Shown: one piece after another, positions 44,721-54,050 of the stretch | How the letters are laid out: the number at the start of each line of letters is the position of its first letter | Position numbering within the stretch: the stretch's first letter is position 1 | Assembly: GCF_011064615.1 (NCBI RefSeq) | Contig: NZ_JAALJH010000036.1 | Span: 24,470-88,469 of the forward strand | DNA from: Aquisphaera insulae | GTDB taxonomy: Bacteria; Planctomycetota; Planctomycetia; Isosphaerales; Isosphaeraceae | Direction: 5' to 3' | Length of the DNA: 64,000 nt | Position numbers and translations under genes: made by a program | The notes under the pieces: model-generated | Database searches by the model: none | Seen by the model: the letters and a program-made list of their open reading frames with translations, nothing else | Told to the model about the DNA's origin: nothing

Positions 44721-46640
44721 TCAGGGGGACTCTTCCTCCCCGCCTCCCCCCTCCCCCGAGCTCGCCCTCAGCTCGAGCTCCGATTCGAGCCCGAGCAGGT
44801 GCCGGGCGGCGAGCAGCCGCCGCTCGACGTCGCTCATGCCGGCCAGCTCATCCCGGATCCGGATCAGCAGGTCGGGCCGATTGGTGACGATGTTCGGCAC
44901 CCCGCGCTCGATCAGGTTGAGCATCCGCCGCGGGTCGTCCACGGTCCACGCATAGAGGTCCTTGTGCCGCGACTTCACCGCCCGGATCAGCGAGTTGCTC
45001 AGGTGGCGGGAGTTGACGCTCAGCGCGTCCACGTCCAGCCGGTCGATGTCGCCGACGGAGACCGTCACGATGGCCGCCGTCCGGAGCCGCGGGTTGGCCC
45101 TCCGGACCTGCAACAGCCCCTCGTAGTTGAGCGAGATGATCACGCACTGGTCCTCGAAGCCCTTCGCCTCGACGAGCCTCGCCACCTCCCCCGCCAGGGC
45201 GTCGTCCCGGTCATAGTACTTCAGCTCGATCTGGAGCCGGATCTTGCCCTTCGCCAGGTCGATCACCTCCTCCAGCGTCGGCACCCGCTCCCCCACGAAG
45301 GGCGGCCCGTAGACCTTGCCGATGTCCACGGCCTTCACCTCCGCCAGCGTCATCTGCCGGATCCGCCGCGGCTCGTTCCCGACCCGCATCAGGTCGCGGT
45401 CGTGGTTCACGACGATCACGCCGTCCGACGTCGTCTGCACGTCGAGCTCCGCATAGTCGGCGCCGACCTCGATGGCCTTGCGGAACGAGCTCAGCGTGTT
45501 CTCCGGCGCGATCGCGGAATACCCCTTGTGGGCCGTGACGATCACCCGCTCCGGCGGCGCGAGCCCCCGGAGGACTCCGAAGCAGAGCAGCGAATAGGAC
45601 GCCAGCGAGACCACCAGGCCGGCCTTCCAGTACCGGAGCAGCGACCGCAGGCTCCGCGCGTCCCGCTCCGGGAGCGGCACCAGCGGGCACGGGCCCCCCA
45701 CGCCCAGCTCCTGATTCCGCTCGCGGTAGAGGGCGATGATGATCAGGCAGTGCGTCGTCACCAGGAAGAACGAAAGGATCGCCAGCAGGACCGCCTGCAC
45801 GCCCATGAGCAGCGCGACCGTCGGGATCAGGGCCCAGAGCCGGGCCGCGACCGCATGCAGCAGCAGCGCCGCGATCGCCGCGAAGCCTCGCACGAGCAGG
45901 GCGCTGAGGATGAAGCCGACGGCCTGCCAGGCGAGCAGGATCGATCCGAACCGCAGGATCGCGCCGTGCGTCCGCGCCAGGCTCTCGTGGAGCGCCTCCC
46001 GCGGAGTCCGGTCCTCGTAGAGGATCACCGGGAAGAGGAAGATCGTCCGCACGTAGGCGTAGGCGACGATCGCGAGGAACACGGCGCCGAGCACGCCGCC
46101 GATCGCCACCGCGACGATGAAGCTGGGCGGCCGATCGTGGAGGTAATAGTTGATGTCGTGCCGGGTCAGGAGCGTCACGTAGGTCAGCCCCGCGAGCAGG
46201 GCCACCGGCGCGGCGGTCAGCCCCAGGAACGCCAGGCCCGTCCCCTTCAGGTGCCAGCTCCGCACCAGGATCGTGCCCAGGGCCTCCGCGACGTCCCGGA
46301 TCCGGAGGCCCTGCCCGCGCTGGTGGCGGGCGACGATCGCCATGACACCGAGATGCTCCAGGACCAGCACGAGGAGCGTGGAGACCAGCAGGATCGCCCC
46401 CACGAGCACGCCCTGGGGCGAGAGCCCGAAGTGGACCAGGTCGTCGTTGGTCACGGCCGAGCTGCCGGTCGTCCGGACCAGGATCGCCAGCACGATCGCC
46501 CCCGCTCCCAGGGTGAAGACCGCCACGACGCACTTGAAGAGGATCTCGAACGTGACCAGCGGGAAGAGCGCCCGGCGGAAGTCGTCGAGCACCCCCGTCG
46601 TGAGCGAATGGACCGACCGAAACGTCTCTCTCGAGGGCAT
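44721..46640 (-). CDS. Membrane-anchored glycerophosphodiester phosphodiesterase
   Basis: 639 residues. About eight transmembrane segments fill residues 25-370, with the GPDPase-membrane type arrangement; residues 375-610 are the GDPD TIM barrel: VTAHKGYSAIAPENTLSSF, the metal-binding DYAELDVQTTSDGVIVVNHD split as ELDVQ and VVNHD, and NIVTNRPDLL at the end. The first motif has HKG instead of the usual HRG. It would cleave glycerophosphodiesters or phospholipid head groups at the membrane. GGAG precedes ATG 46640. The Glu-rich tail is unstructured. Separate from pilT by 96 bases, likely own promoter upstream. Confidence 0.92.
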   Translation of the reverse strand: MPSRETFRSVHSLTTGVLDDFRRALFPLVTFEILFKCVVAVFTLGAGAIVLAILVRTTGSSAVTNDDLVHFGLSPQGVLVGAILLVSTLLVLVLEHLGVMAIVARHQRGQGLRIRDVAEALGTILVRSWHLKGTGLAFLGLTAAPVALLAGLTYVTLLTRHDINYYLHDRPPSFIVAVAIGGVLGAVFLAIVAYAYVRTIFLFPVILYEDRTPREALHESLARTHGAILRFGSILLAWQAVGFILSALLVRGFAAIAALLLHAVAARLWALIPTVALLMGVQAVLLAILSFFLVTTHCLIIIALYRERNQELGVGGPCPLVPLPERDARSLRSLLRYWKAGLVVSLASYSLLCFGVLRGLAPPERVIVTAHKGYSAIAPENTLSSFRKAIEVGADYAELDVQTTSDGVIVVNHDRDLMRVGNEPRRIRQMTLAEVKAVDIGKVYGPPFVGERVPTLEEVIDLAKGKIRLQIELKYYDRDDALAGEVARLVEAKGFEDQCVIISLNYEGLLQVRRANPRLRTAAIVTVSVGDIDRLDVDALSVNSRHLSNSLIRAVKSRHKDLYAWTVDDPRRMLNLIERGVPNIVTNRPDLLIRIRDELAGMSDVERRLLAARHLLGLESELELRASSGEGGGGEEESP

Positions 46641-46785
46641 GATCGCGGGCTCCGCATCCGGTGACGATCGCTACATCGCGGCGTGAGACATTGTTACTCT
46701 GGGAAAGGCCCGGCCGCCATCGGTAAGATCGGGTTCATCGTCCCCCCCGAGCCACACACCCTGGAAACGACCCCGCGAAACTCCC

Positions 46786-47958
46786 ATGACGGAATCCTCC
46801 TCGCCGGACACCGAAGCCCTCAGGCCGAAGCTGGAGCGGGCCTACGACCTCGCCGATCGGCAGGTCCGCCGGACGATCGCGCAGCACCCCGACTTCTTCC
46901 CGATCTACACCGAGCACGGGAAGTGGCATCACGGCGGAGAGCTCTGGACCGACTGGTGCGGCGGCTTCCACGCCGGGATGATGTGGCTCCTGGCCCGTCA
47001 CACGGGGGATCCCTGGTGGCGGCAGCAGGCCGAGCATTACTCGAAGCTCCTGGAGCATCGCCAGCACGACCGCGCCGTGCACGACCTCGGCTTCATCTTC
47101 CTCAGCACCTATCTCCCCTGGTATCGACTCACGAAGGACGAGGCCCTCCGCCAGGTCCTGATCACGGCCGGCCGCACCCTGGCCCTGCGATTCAACCCGC
47201 ACGGCCGGTATCTCCGCTCGTTCGTCGCGCCGGAGAGCCTGTTCATCGACATCATGATGAACGTCCCGATCATCTTCCTGGCCGCCGCCGAGGCCGGCGA
47301 CCGGGCCCTCTACGACCTGGCCGTCGCCCACTGCCGGACCACCGAGCGGACGCTCGTCCGGCCGGACGGCTCGACGGCCCACGAGGGGATCTTCGACGTC
47401 GAGACCGGCGAGTTCCTCCGCGAGTCCACCCACCAGGGATTGCGGCCCGACTCCGCCTGGACCCGCGGCCTCGCGTGGTCGCTCTACGGCTTCACGAAGG
47501 TCCACGGCTTCACCGGCGACCCCGCCGACCTCGCCGTCGCCCGCCGCAACGCCGAGTACTACCTGGCGCGAGCCCCCCGGAGCCTGGTCCCCCCCTGGGA
47601 CTTCGACGTCCCCGACGGCCCCGACCGGATCGACGACACCTCCGCCGCCGCGATTGCCGCCTCGGGCCTCTGGGACCTCGCCGCCGCCACCCGGCGGGAA
47701 GACCCCGAGGCGGCCGATTCCTACCGCGCGGCCTCGCTGGCGATCCTCGATTCCCTCTGCACCGATCGCTATCTCGCCTGGAACGACCCCGAGTGGGAGG
47801 GCATCCTCAAGCACGGCGTCTACCACTTCCACAAGCGGCTCGGCGTCGACGAGTCCGTGATGTGGGGTGAGTTCTTCTTCCTGGAGGCGGTCGACAAGGT
47901 CCTGCACGCCGGGCACCAGCCCGGGCCGGGACGCCCGAGCGGCCCGTCCCCGCGATAG
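46786..47958 (+). CDS. Glycoside hydrolase family 88 (unsaturated glucuronyl hydrolase)
   Basis: 390-residue (alpha/alpha)6 barrel enzyme without signal peptide. It removes unsaturated uronic acid from oligosaccharides made by polysaccharide lyases. The catalytic Asp pair fits HDLGFIFLSTYLPWY (D100) and SLFIDIMMNVPI (D155); SAWTRGLAWSLYGF and WDFDVPDGPDRIDDTSAAAI also match. No lyase gene is near. The start at 46786 follows a weak purine stretch. A large inverted repeat lies just after the stop. Confidence 0.9.
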   Translation: MTESSSPDTEALRPKLERAYDLADRQVRRTIAQHPDFFPIYTEHGKWHHGGELWTDWCGGFHAGMMWLLARHTGDPWWRQQAEHYSKLLEHRQHDRAVHDLGFIFLSTYLPWYRLTKDEALRQVLITAGRTLALRFNPHGRYLRSFVAPESLFIDIMMNVPIIFLAAAEAGDRALYDLAVAHCRTTERTLVRPDGSTAHEGIFDVETGEFLRESTHQGLRPDSAWTRGLAWSLYGFTKVHGFTGDPADLAVARRNAEYYLARAPRSLVPPWDFDVPDGPDRIDDTSAAAIAASGLWDLAAATRREDPEAADSYRAASLAILDSLCTDRYLAWNDPEWEGILKHGVYHFHKRLGVDESVMWGEFFFLEAVDKVLHAGHQPGPGRPSGPSPR

Positions 47959-47978
47959 CAACCGGTCAACGCGAAGAG

Positions 47979-48083
47979 TCTGTCCCGGAGTCGGGTTCCG
48001 AGGCGAGCGGGGGGCGTCAGCCCCCTGACTTCTCGGTTCCGGACAGGGGGCTGACGCCCCCCGCTCGCCTTTTCGGGACAGAC
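47979..48083. repeat. Nested inverted repeat (26-bp and 10-bp arms), REP/terminator-like
   Basis: Inner arms at 48002-48027 and 48044-48069 are 26 bases and perfectly complementary with a 16-base loop; outer arms GTCTGTCCCG (47979-47988) and CGGGACAGAC (48074-48083) pair perfectly as well. The whole 105 bases can form one long stem with a bulge on the left side. It starts 20 bases after the GH88 stop. Could terminate transcription or be a non-autonomous mobile palindrome. Confidence 0.85.
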
Positions 48084-48513
48084 GCTAAGGACCGGGGCGA
48101 CCGGGCAGAGGGGATGGCCCGCCCCCCGCACGGGAGCCCGGCCGGGACCAGCGAATCCGGCCGACAGGGATCCTTGCCGGGGCGTCAACGGCCCCGCATT
48201 CACGCAGAGATCGAGCACCGCGGGACAGGTTCCGGTTTTCGTGGCGACAACTCACTTGATAATTGTTGCTCATTGATTAGTCTAAATCCGATTTGGGTCC
48301 GATCGACCGAATCCGCCCCGTCGGGAGCCTGCCCGCGGTGGCCTGCGTGCCCCCGCGCTCGATGACGAGGACCCGGGGCGGTGAGAGACGGTCTGGAATC
48401 GAGCGGTGGATGTGGCTGAACCGGCCCCTCGATGGACGGCACGGCCACCGGCTCGGAGTCCGCGCGGGCCACGCAGCGACCTCCCTGGGATCCGGGACCG
48501 AAGAGCGACGATC
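48084..48513. promoter_or_regulatory. Leader region of the DUF4239 gene with AT-rich patch
   Basis: No gene is supported. An AT-rich patch at 48253-48294 stands out in GC-rich surroundings; TTGATA at 48256-48261 and TCTAAA at 48281-48286 are a possible sigma70-type pair with 19-base spacing. The call as promoter is tentative. Confidence 0.35.
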
Positions 48514-49734
48514 ATGCCCGATTTTCTCTACGACTACTCGACCTCGACGATGGTCCTCCTCGTCGTGGGCAGCTTCGTGCTGCTCACCTGGCTCGGCGCG
48601 ATCGTCGTCCGTCCGATCGCCCGGAGCTTCCTCCGCAATCAGGCGGGCGCCAACGACATCGTGGCCTATCTGCTGGGCGCCCACGGCGTCTACTTCGGGA
48701 TCCTCCTGGGGCTCCTGTCGGTGTCGGCCTACGGCAATTTCGCCGCCACGGAAGGGCTCGTCGCCGACGAGTCGGCCAAGCTGGCGGCCGTCTACCGCGA
48801 CTCGTCGGCGTATCCCGACCCGTTCCGCGAGCAGCTCACGAAGATCCTCCGGGAGTATGTCGAGTACATCGTCAACGAGGCGTGGCCGCTCCAGCGGGTG
48901 GGCAAGATCCCGCTCAAGGGGCAGACGTATCTCGACCGGTTCCAGGCCGCGATGATCAAGTTCGAGCCCAAGTCCAGGGCCCAGGAGATCCTCCACGCGG
49001 AGCTCTTCAAGCAGTTCAACGAGCTCCTCGAGGCACGCCGGAAGCGGGTGCTGGCGGTCACGTCGCAGATCCCGGACATCCTCTGGTTCGTGGTCTACAT
49101 CGGCGCGCTGGTCAACGTGCTCTGGGTCTGGATGCTGGACATGAAGCTGGTGCCCCAGTTCTTCCTGGGGGGCATCACCTCGGCCTACCTCGCCACCCTC
49201 ATCGCCCTGCTGGGGGCGATGGACAAGCCGTTCCGCGGCGAGGTGAGCGTCTCTCCGGAGCCCTTCCAGGTCATCTATGAGCAGATGATGACCAAGCCGC
49301 TCAGCGACTCCACCGTCGTACCCACCGGGGCCGCCTCCAAGACCGAGGAAGTCCCGGAAAAGACCCCGGCGGCTTCCGGGGGCGCTGCCAAGGCCCCCTC
49401 GCAGAGCACCGAGGAGGAGCTGAAGAAGGTGGCCGAGGACCTGAAGAAGGCCGACGCCGCCGCCAAGAAGGAGGTGGAGATCGCCAACCCCGACGCCGCC
49501 CTCAAGAAGGACGACGACAAGAAGCCGGTGGCGCCCGACAAGCCCCTCAAGCCGGTGGTCGTCCCCAAGGCGAAGTCCGCGGAGGTGGATCCGAAGGCGT
49601 CGACCGGGGTCGGCACCGACGCCGAGCGGAAGAAGGTGGCCGAGGATCTGAAGAAGGCCGACGATGCGGCCAGGAGGGAGGCGGAAGTCGCCAATCCCGA
49701 CGCCGCGCTCAAGAAGCCGGATGGCAAGCCCTGA
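48514..49734 (+). CDS. DUF4239 (bestrophin-like) membrane protein with repeated tail
   Basis: 406 residues. Residues 1-265 form a DUF4239 domain with about four transmembrane helices (two at 12-70, two at 190-240), resembling bestrophin-type anion channels. The tail from about 270 is soluble and Lys/Glu/Ala-rich; it holds two copies of a 32-residue block, KKVAEDLKKAD followed by AANPDAALKK-like ends, separated by a Pro/Lys linker. ATG 48514 is preceded by GAAGAGCGA and clears longer frame extensions. Not in an operon; AIM24 follows 59 bases later. Confidence 0.85.
   Translation: MPDFLYDYSTSTMVLLVVGSFVLLTWLGAIVVRPIARSFLRNQAGANDIVAYLLGAHGVYFGILLGLLSVSAYGNFAATEGLVADESAKLAAVYRDSSAYPDPFREQLTKILREYVEYIVNEAWPLQRVGKIPLKGQTYLDRFQAAMIKFEPKSRAQEILHAELFKQFNELLEARRKRVLAVTSQIPDILWFVVYIGALVNVLWVWMLDMKLVPQFFLGGITSAYLATLIALLGAMDKPFRGEVSVSPEPFQVIYEQMMTKPLSDSTVVPTGAASKTEEVPEKTPAASGGAAKAPSQSTEEELKKVAEDLKKADAAAKKEVEIANPDAALKKDDDKKPVAPDKPLKPVVVPKAKSAEVDPKASTGVGTDAERKKVAEDLKKADDAARREAEVANPDAALKKPDGKP
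49414..49716 (+). repeat. Duplicated 96-bp block inside the DUF4239 gene
   Basis: Blocks 49414-49509 and 49621-49716 encode near-identical 32-residue coiled-coil-like segments, 207 bases apart, indicating an in-frame internal duplication in the hydrophilic tail. Confidence 0.85.
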
Positions 49735-49793
49735 ACATCGATCCGACCCGACGAGATCAACCCCGCCGAGAGCCGAGAGCGAGGCCGACTTCC

Positions 49794-50468
49794 ATGGCGA
49801 ATTTCGAGATCGAGGGTGCCGAGGGGACTCGCTGGGTGAAGGTCACCCTCGAGGACGAGGAGATCCGCGCGGAGAAGGCATCCCTCAGCCACATGAAGGG
49901 GCATATCGTCATGGACACGCCCCTGCCGAAGGCCCATGACCTGCTGGTCTCCCTGGTCTCCACGGACTCCCCATTCCGCCCGAGGTATCGGGGGACCGGC
50001 GAGCTCTATCTCGAGTCGTCCATGGGCGGCTTCCACCTGCTCGAGATGCACCCGGACGAGGACTGGATCGTCGAGAACGGGGCCTACTGGGCGTCCGAGG
50101 GAAGCGTCAAGCTCTCGCTGATCCGCGAACGCGCCATGACGGCCTTCTGGGCGGGCGAGGGCTTCTTCTGGTACCAGACGAAGCTCCACGGCGGCGGCAA
50201 GGTCATCCTCGCCGCACGAGGCCCGGTGGAGGAGGTGAAACTCGATGGCGAGAAGCTCGTGGTGGATGGCACGTACGTCATCGCCCGCACGGCCGGCGTG
50301 AATTTCACCATCGGTCGTCCGGCGCGATCGCGATGGTCCACCTGGATGGCCGGCCAGACCACCGCCCGCATCTACCAGGGGACCGGCCGACTGCTCATGT
50401 GCACGACCCCCTACTGGAGGCTCGCCATCAAGGACCGGCACGCCAGCGACCCCCTCTGCGTCGGTTGA
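49794..50468 (+). CDS. AIM24 family protein (TIGR00266/DUF124)
   Basis: 224 residues with the AIM24 beta-barrel pattern: EEIRAEKASLSHMKGHIVMD, RYRGTGELYLESSMGGFHLL, WIVENGAYWASEGSVKLSL and GGGKVILAARGPVEEVKL, ending near TGVNFTIG-like and GRLLMCTTP segments. Yeast AIM24 is mitochondrial; bacterial members are of unknown function. GAGCGAGG lies about 9 bases before the ATG. Probably transcribed with the DUF4239 gene and ends at a hairpin shared with the convergent gene. Confidence 0.9.
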   Translation: MANFEIEGAEGTRWVKVTLEDEEIRAEKASLSHMKGHIVMDTPLPKAHDLLVSLVSTDSPFRPRYRGTGELYLESSMGGFHLLEMHPDEDWIVENGAYWASEGSVKLSLIRERAMTAFWAGEGFFWYQTKLHGGGKVILAARGPVEEVKLDGEKLVVDGTYVIARTAGVNFTIGRPARSRWSTWMAGQTTARIYQGTGRLLMCTTPYWRLAIKDRHASDPLCVG

Positions 50469-50477
50469 GGGGACGAA

Positions 50478-50521
50478 CCGGACGGGAGTGCCCTCCTCGG
50501 GTCGGAGCCGGCCCCGTCCGG
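50478..50521. terminator. Candidate bidirectional terminator hairpin
   Basis: CCGGACGGG at 50478-50486 pairs perfectly with CCCGTCCGG at 50513-50521 in the 82-base gap between two convergent genes. No T-run is seen on either strand, and such stems arise by chance at this GC, so support is moderate. Confidence 0.4.
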
Positions 50522-50550
50522 CGACCGAGCGAGCCGGGTCGCCCCTCGCG

Positions 50551-52494
50551 CTAGCGACTCGCCCGAGCCCGTGCCCCCGGGCGAGCCTCCAACCGCAGGG
50601 GGTAGTACGGATTGGGTACGCTGAGCTCGTGGGATACGAGGACACGACCCCGCTCGTCGTAATCGGGGAAATCACCCAGGCCGAGGACCCGCTTGCGATC
50701 GTCGGGCCTGCCGCCGATGTGGAGGCCGCGTGCGGAATAGCCCACGTACCAGGCGGCGACATCGTCGCAGGCCCAGGCCCGATCGACGGCCCAGCCGAGA
50801 TCGCAGAAGTAGTCCGGGCCGTGGCGAATGAAGGCATCCGCGGCGCCGGCGTCTTCATGCCCCAGGATCGCGAACACGAAGGCGGCCGGTGAGGTCTGGG
50901 AATAGGAGAGCGGCTGCGCGCCGAAGCGAAATGTCGCCGGCTCGCGGCCGAGTCCGAATGCACCCCGGGCCGCCTTCCAGGCGTCGGCGAACTCCCGATC
51001 GCCGGTCAGCTCGTGGGCGGCCTCCGCGGCGAGCATCATCCGGATCGTGGTGTCCGGCCAGGGGATCACGGCGCCGCCGGCCGGCCGGCGCTTCATCTCG
51101 CGACGAGCCCAGGTCCGCGCCCATCGGGAATAATCGGGGCCGGAGACGCCGGCTCGCTTCAGGTAGAGCGCCGCGTTGACCAGATTGTTGAGGTACTCGG
51201 CCTGCACCCCACGCTCGTCCGCCTCCACGAAACTCTCGAAGGCGGCCTTCGCCGCCGCCAGGACCTTCGGGGCCAGGGGATCCCCGTACTTCTGGAGGAC
51301 GTACCCCCCGGCGGCCAGGCCGACCATGACCCCGCCGTACTCGCTGGCCGTGCGGCTGGGGAAATAGCCGTTCACCCCGTAGCAGCCGTCGAGGGCAACA
51401 TGCTCCCCCATGGCCCGCAGATAGCCGACATCGCCGGGGTCGACGCCCAGGAACGCGGTGATCCCCAGGTCCGCGTCGAGGCGTCCGTCGCGGGCCTTGA
51501 AGGTGAACTCCACGCGCCGGAATCGCGGACTCTTCTCGTCGGCGATCCAGGCGACCTCTTCCGGCGTCCGCTTCCAGACGAGGAGCCGGGCGACCGCGTG
51601 AGTGTCCCAGTATCGCCGCGATTGCCAGTTGCCGTCGTCCTCGCCCAGCGTCTGGGCCAGGAAGATCGCGTCGGAGAAGCCCGGCCGTTGCCAGGCCAGC
51701 CGCTGGCCGGGCCGGGCGGAAATGGCTCGGCCGTCGCGATCCAGGATCCAGGATCTCGTCGTCCCCTTCCAGTGGGTGGGGTCGTCCGAGGGGAGGTCGA
51801 CGCCGACGATCAGGTCGGTCAACCGCCGGGATTCGATCGCGACGACGGGCGCCCGGTCCAGGACGCTCGACCCGCATCGGCCCTCGATCGCGAACAGGTC
51901 CCGTCCGGCGTGCCGATACGTCCGGCGGACCCTGGTCTCCTCGCGAGACTCGACGAGGATCTCGTCGTGCCGGGAGCATTCCTCGTCGGTCACCCAGTGT
52001 CCCTCGGTGGAGCGGCCCCGGAAGCGAAGCTCGGCGTAGGGAAGCTGCTCGTCCTGCAACCACCGGAAGACGATGCCCGACGTGCCCCCCAGGTGGACGT
52101 TCAGCCCCTGACGCCCCTCGCGGGTGAAGAAATGCCGGTCGCGGGTGCCGGGAATCCGGGCTCGCATCAGCCCTTCGCTGAGGATTCGAATGGCTTCCAG
52201 CCGGACGATCGGGGTGTACCGTTCCTCCTCGGCGAACGCCCAGACGGCCCGGCCGGTGTCGTCCACGAACTGCGTCTGCCCGACGCCCCGATCGTCCGGG
52301 CTGAAGTCGTGGGCGAAGAACAGGAGCCCTGTCCGTCGGTCGATGAGCGACTGGAGATAGTTCCCCGTCAGCGAGTTCATCGAGGCCAGCGTGTAAGGCG
52401 CCCGGTCGCGGCTCAGGTAGGGCTGGTCCGCGGCCTGGGCCCGGGACGCGGAGATGGCCAGGCAGGCCGCGAAGATCCAGACGAGGCCCTTCAT
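50551..52494 (-). CDS. Hypothetical exported protein, possible alpha/alpha-toroid enzyme
   Basis: 647 residues with a signal peptide ending near SRAQA; ATG 52494 follows GGAG at 8 bases. Not recognised. The N-terminal 350 residues are beta-rich (VNVHLGGTSGIVFRWLQDEQ-like strands), and residues about 380-600 hold regular helical pairs with WPDTTIRMMLAAEAAHELTGD and AFVFAILGHEDAGAADAFIRH, which recall carbohydrate-active toroid domains. Conserved aromatic and Asp residues suggest an enzyme, but no family or catalytic residue can be assigned. Confidence 0.72.
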   Translation of the reverse strand: MKGLVWIFAACLAISASRAQAADQPYLSRDRAPYTLASMNSLTGNYLQSLIDRRTGLLFFAHDFSPDDRGVGQTQFVDDTGRAVWAFAEEERYTPIVRLEAIRILSEGLMRARIPGTRDRHFFTREGRQGLNVHLGGTSGIVFRWLQDEQLPYAELRFRGRSTEGHWVTDEECSRHDEILVESREETRVRRTYRHAGRDLFAIEGRCGSSVLDRAPVVAIESRRLTDLIVGVDLPSDDPTHWKGTTRSWILDRDGRAISARPGQRLAWQRPGFSDAIFLAQTLGEDDGNWQSRRYWDTHAVARLLVWKRTPEEVAWIADEKSPRFRRVEFTFKARDGRLDADLGITAFLGVDPGDVGYLRAMGEHVALDGCYGVNGYFPSRTASEYGGVMVGLAAGGYVLQKYGDPLAPKVLAAAKAAFESFVEADERGVQAEYLNNLVNAALYLKRAGVSGPDYSRWARTWARREMKRRPAGGAVIPWPDTTIRMMLAAEAAHELTGDREFADAWKAARGAFGLGREPATFRFGAQPLSYSQTSPAAFVFAILGHEDAGAADAFIRHGPDYFCDLGWAVDRAWACDDVAAWYVGYSARGLHIGGRPDDRKRVLGLGDFPDYDERGRVLVSHELSVPNPYYPLRLEARPGARARASR

Positions 52495-52727
52495 CGGGTC
52501 GTCTCCTTCCAGCAAGAGCAAGACATCAGCGGGTACTCCGGATGGCCGTCGCGCCGCCCCGGCTCGCCGTCATGGAACCCCGATCGTTCGATCCTATGTC
52601 CCTGGCCGTCGGGGGGAAAGCGAGTGCCGTCGGCTCGGCCCCCTCGACGGCCGGACTCGCCGGGTGTTTACTGGCCTTCGGGAGGCTTCACGGGCAGGGG
52701 TGCTCGTCGAAATGAGGTGAACGGCAC

Positions 52728-54014
52728 ATGGGCCGAACGCAAATCTCGATCGCCGGGCTGATGTGGACCATCGTCCTGATGGCGATCGGCCTGGCTGCGC
52801 TGAAGTCGGGCTCGGAAACGTGGTCCGCAACGATCTTCCTGCTGACCTGCGGGACGCTGGCCCTCGGCGTCGTGGGGATCGTCTGCGATGCGCCGGTCGC
52901 CCGGCGATGGTGGGTCGGATTCACGGCGTTCGGCGCGGGATACCTGCTGCTGGCGTTCCAGTTCCGCTGGGAAGAGCTCGAGATGCCTCCCATCGCGACG
53001 GAGCAACTGATCACGTGGCTTGGAAAGGTGTTTGGCGCGAGGTTTCGGGGGCCTGTCGCAATCGATGACCATTCCCTGGCGCACTTCTGGCCCTTCGTCC
53101 GGATCGGCCATTGCCTCCTGGCCCTGCTCATTGGGATGGCGGCCGGATTGCTCGCCGTGTGGCTCTTCCCCGCTCCCGGGAGCGAGCCGGATCGAGTTGT
53201 CGGGTCGGTGCAAGAGCCAGGGACCGCGACCCCTGCGCCGGGCCGGTGGACCTGGGTTGGCGGTGGCGGCCTGGCGATGATCTACCTCGTCGTCGCCCTT
53301 ATGGGGATGAGGACGGCTCCGGTCCTCTGGGCCGGCGTGACGTTCCTGCTGACCTGTGCGTGCTTCGGTTGGATGACGCTCACCGCGATCTTCAGTCGGG
53401 GACGGCCGCGGGCACGGTGGCTGGGGGCGTTCCTCTTCGGCGTCGGCTACCTGGCCCTGATCTCGTGGTACAGCGTCGATCCGAGCTGGGCCGAGATCCC
53501 GGGCGACCGTCTCATTGCGGTCCTCCGTCCCTACCTGCACATCATCCCGACCGAGCGACGGGCCGAAACGGAAGGAATCGCGGGAGCCAACGCCCGGATC
53601 TTGAAGGCACTCGACCAGCCGTTCACGTTCCACTTTCCGAACGACGTCCCCCTGGGAGAGGTCCTCAACGACATTTCAACGAAGGTTTATACCGAGGACG
53701 GACACCCGCTGCCGATCTACGTCAACCCGATCGATATGGTGGAGGCCGACCGGACCCTGGAGAGCAAGGTGACCCTGGCCGTGGAGGGCGTCCCACTGCG
53801 ATCGGGCCTGCATTTCCTGCTGGAGCAGCTCGGCCTCAACTACAGGATCAAGGGAGGGCTCATCGAGGTTGTGAGCGAGGTGACCTATTATTCGCAGGTC
53901 GAACTACCGGATCCCGCCTACGAGGATCCGTTGATGCTGACCGGCCACTGTATTCTCGCCCTCGCCGCGGCGGGGCTTGGCGGCCTGCTCTCGCATCTCA
54001 AGTACCAGCGATGA
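52728..54014 (+). CDS. Membrane protein with secretin/STN-like C-terminal domain
   Basis: 428 residues: six hydrophobic segments in two groups (about 8-75 and 120-245) with repeat character, then a soluble region at about 285-400 with PFTFHFPNDVPLGEVLNDIS and LTLAVEGVPLRSGLHFLLEQ-like text that matches the STN/secretin N-domain type fold common in planctomycete proteins, then a final hydrophobic helix. GAGGTGAACGG precedes the ATG. No recognised function; topology is inferred. Convergent with the arginine genes. Confidence 0.72.
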   Translation: MGRTQISIAGLMWTIVLMAIGLAALKSGSETWSATIFLLTCGTLALGVVGIVCDAPVARRWWVGFTAFGAGYLLLAFQFRWEELEMPPIATEQLITWLGKVFGARFRGPVAIDDHSLAHFWPFVRIGHCLLALLIGMAAGLLAVWLFPAPGSEPDRVVGSVQEPGTATPAPGRWTWVGGGGLAMIYLVVALMGMRTAPVLWAGVTFLLTCACFGWMTLTAIFSRGRPRARWLGAFLFGVGYLALISWYSVDPSWAEIPGDRLIAVLRPYLHIIPTERRAETEGIAGANARILKALDQPFTFHFPNDVPLGEVLNDISTKVYTEDGHPLPIYVNPIDMVEADRTLESKVTLAVEGVPLRSGLHFLLEQLGLNYRIKGGLIEVVSEVTYYSQVELPDPAYEDPLMLTGHCILALAAAGLGGLLSHLKYQR

Positions 54015-54050
54015 GCTTCTGCTTGCCTTCGCGACGTGTCTGGCACGCGT

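Noticed and set aside
43665..46664. 999-codon plus-strand frame over pilT and the GDPD gene
   Set aside because: Antisense to two genes with clear catalytic motifs.
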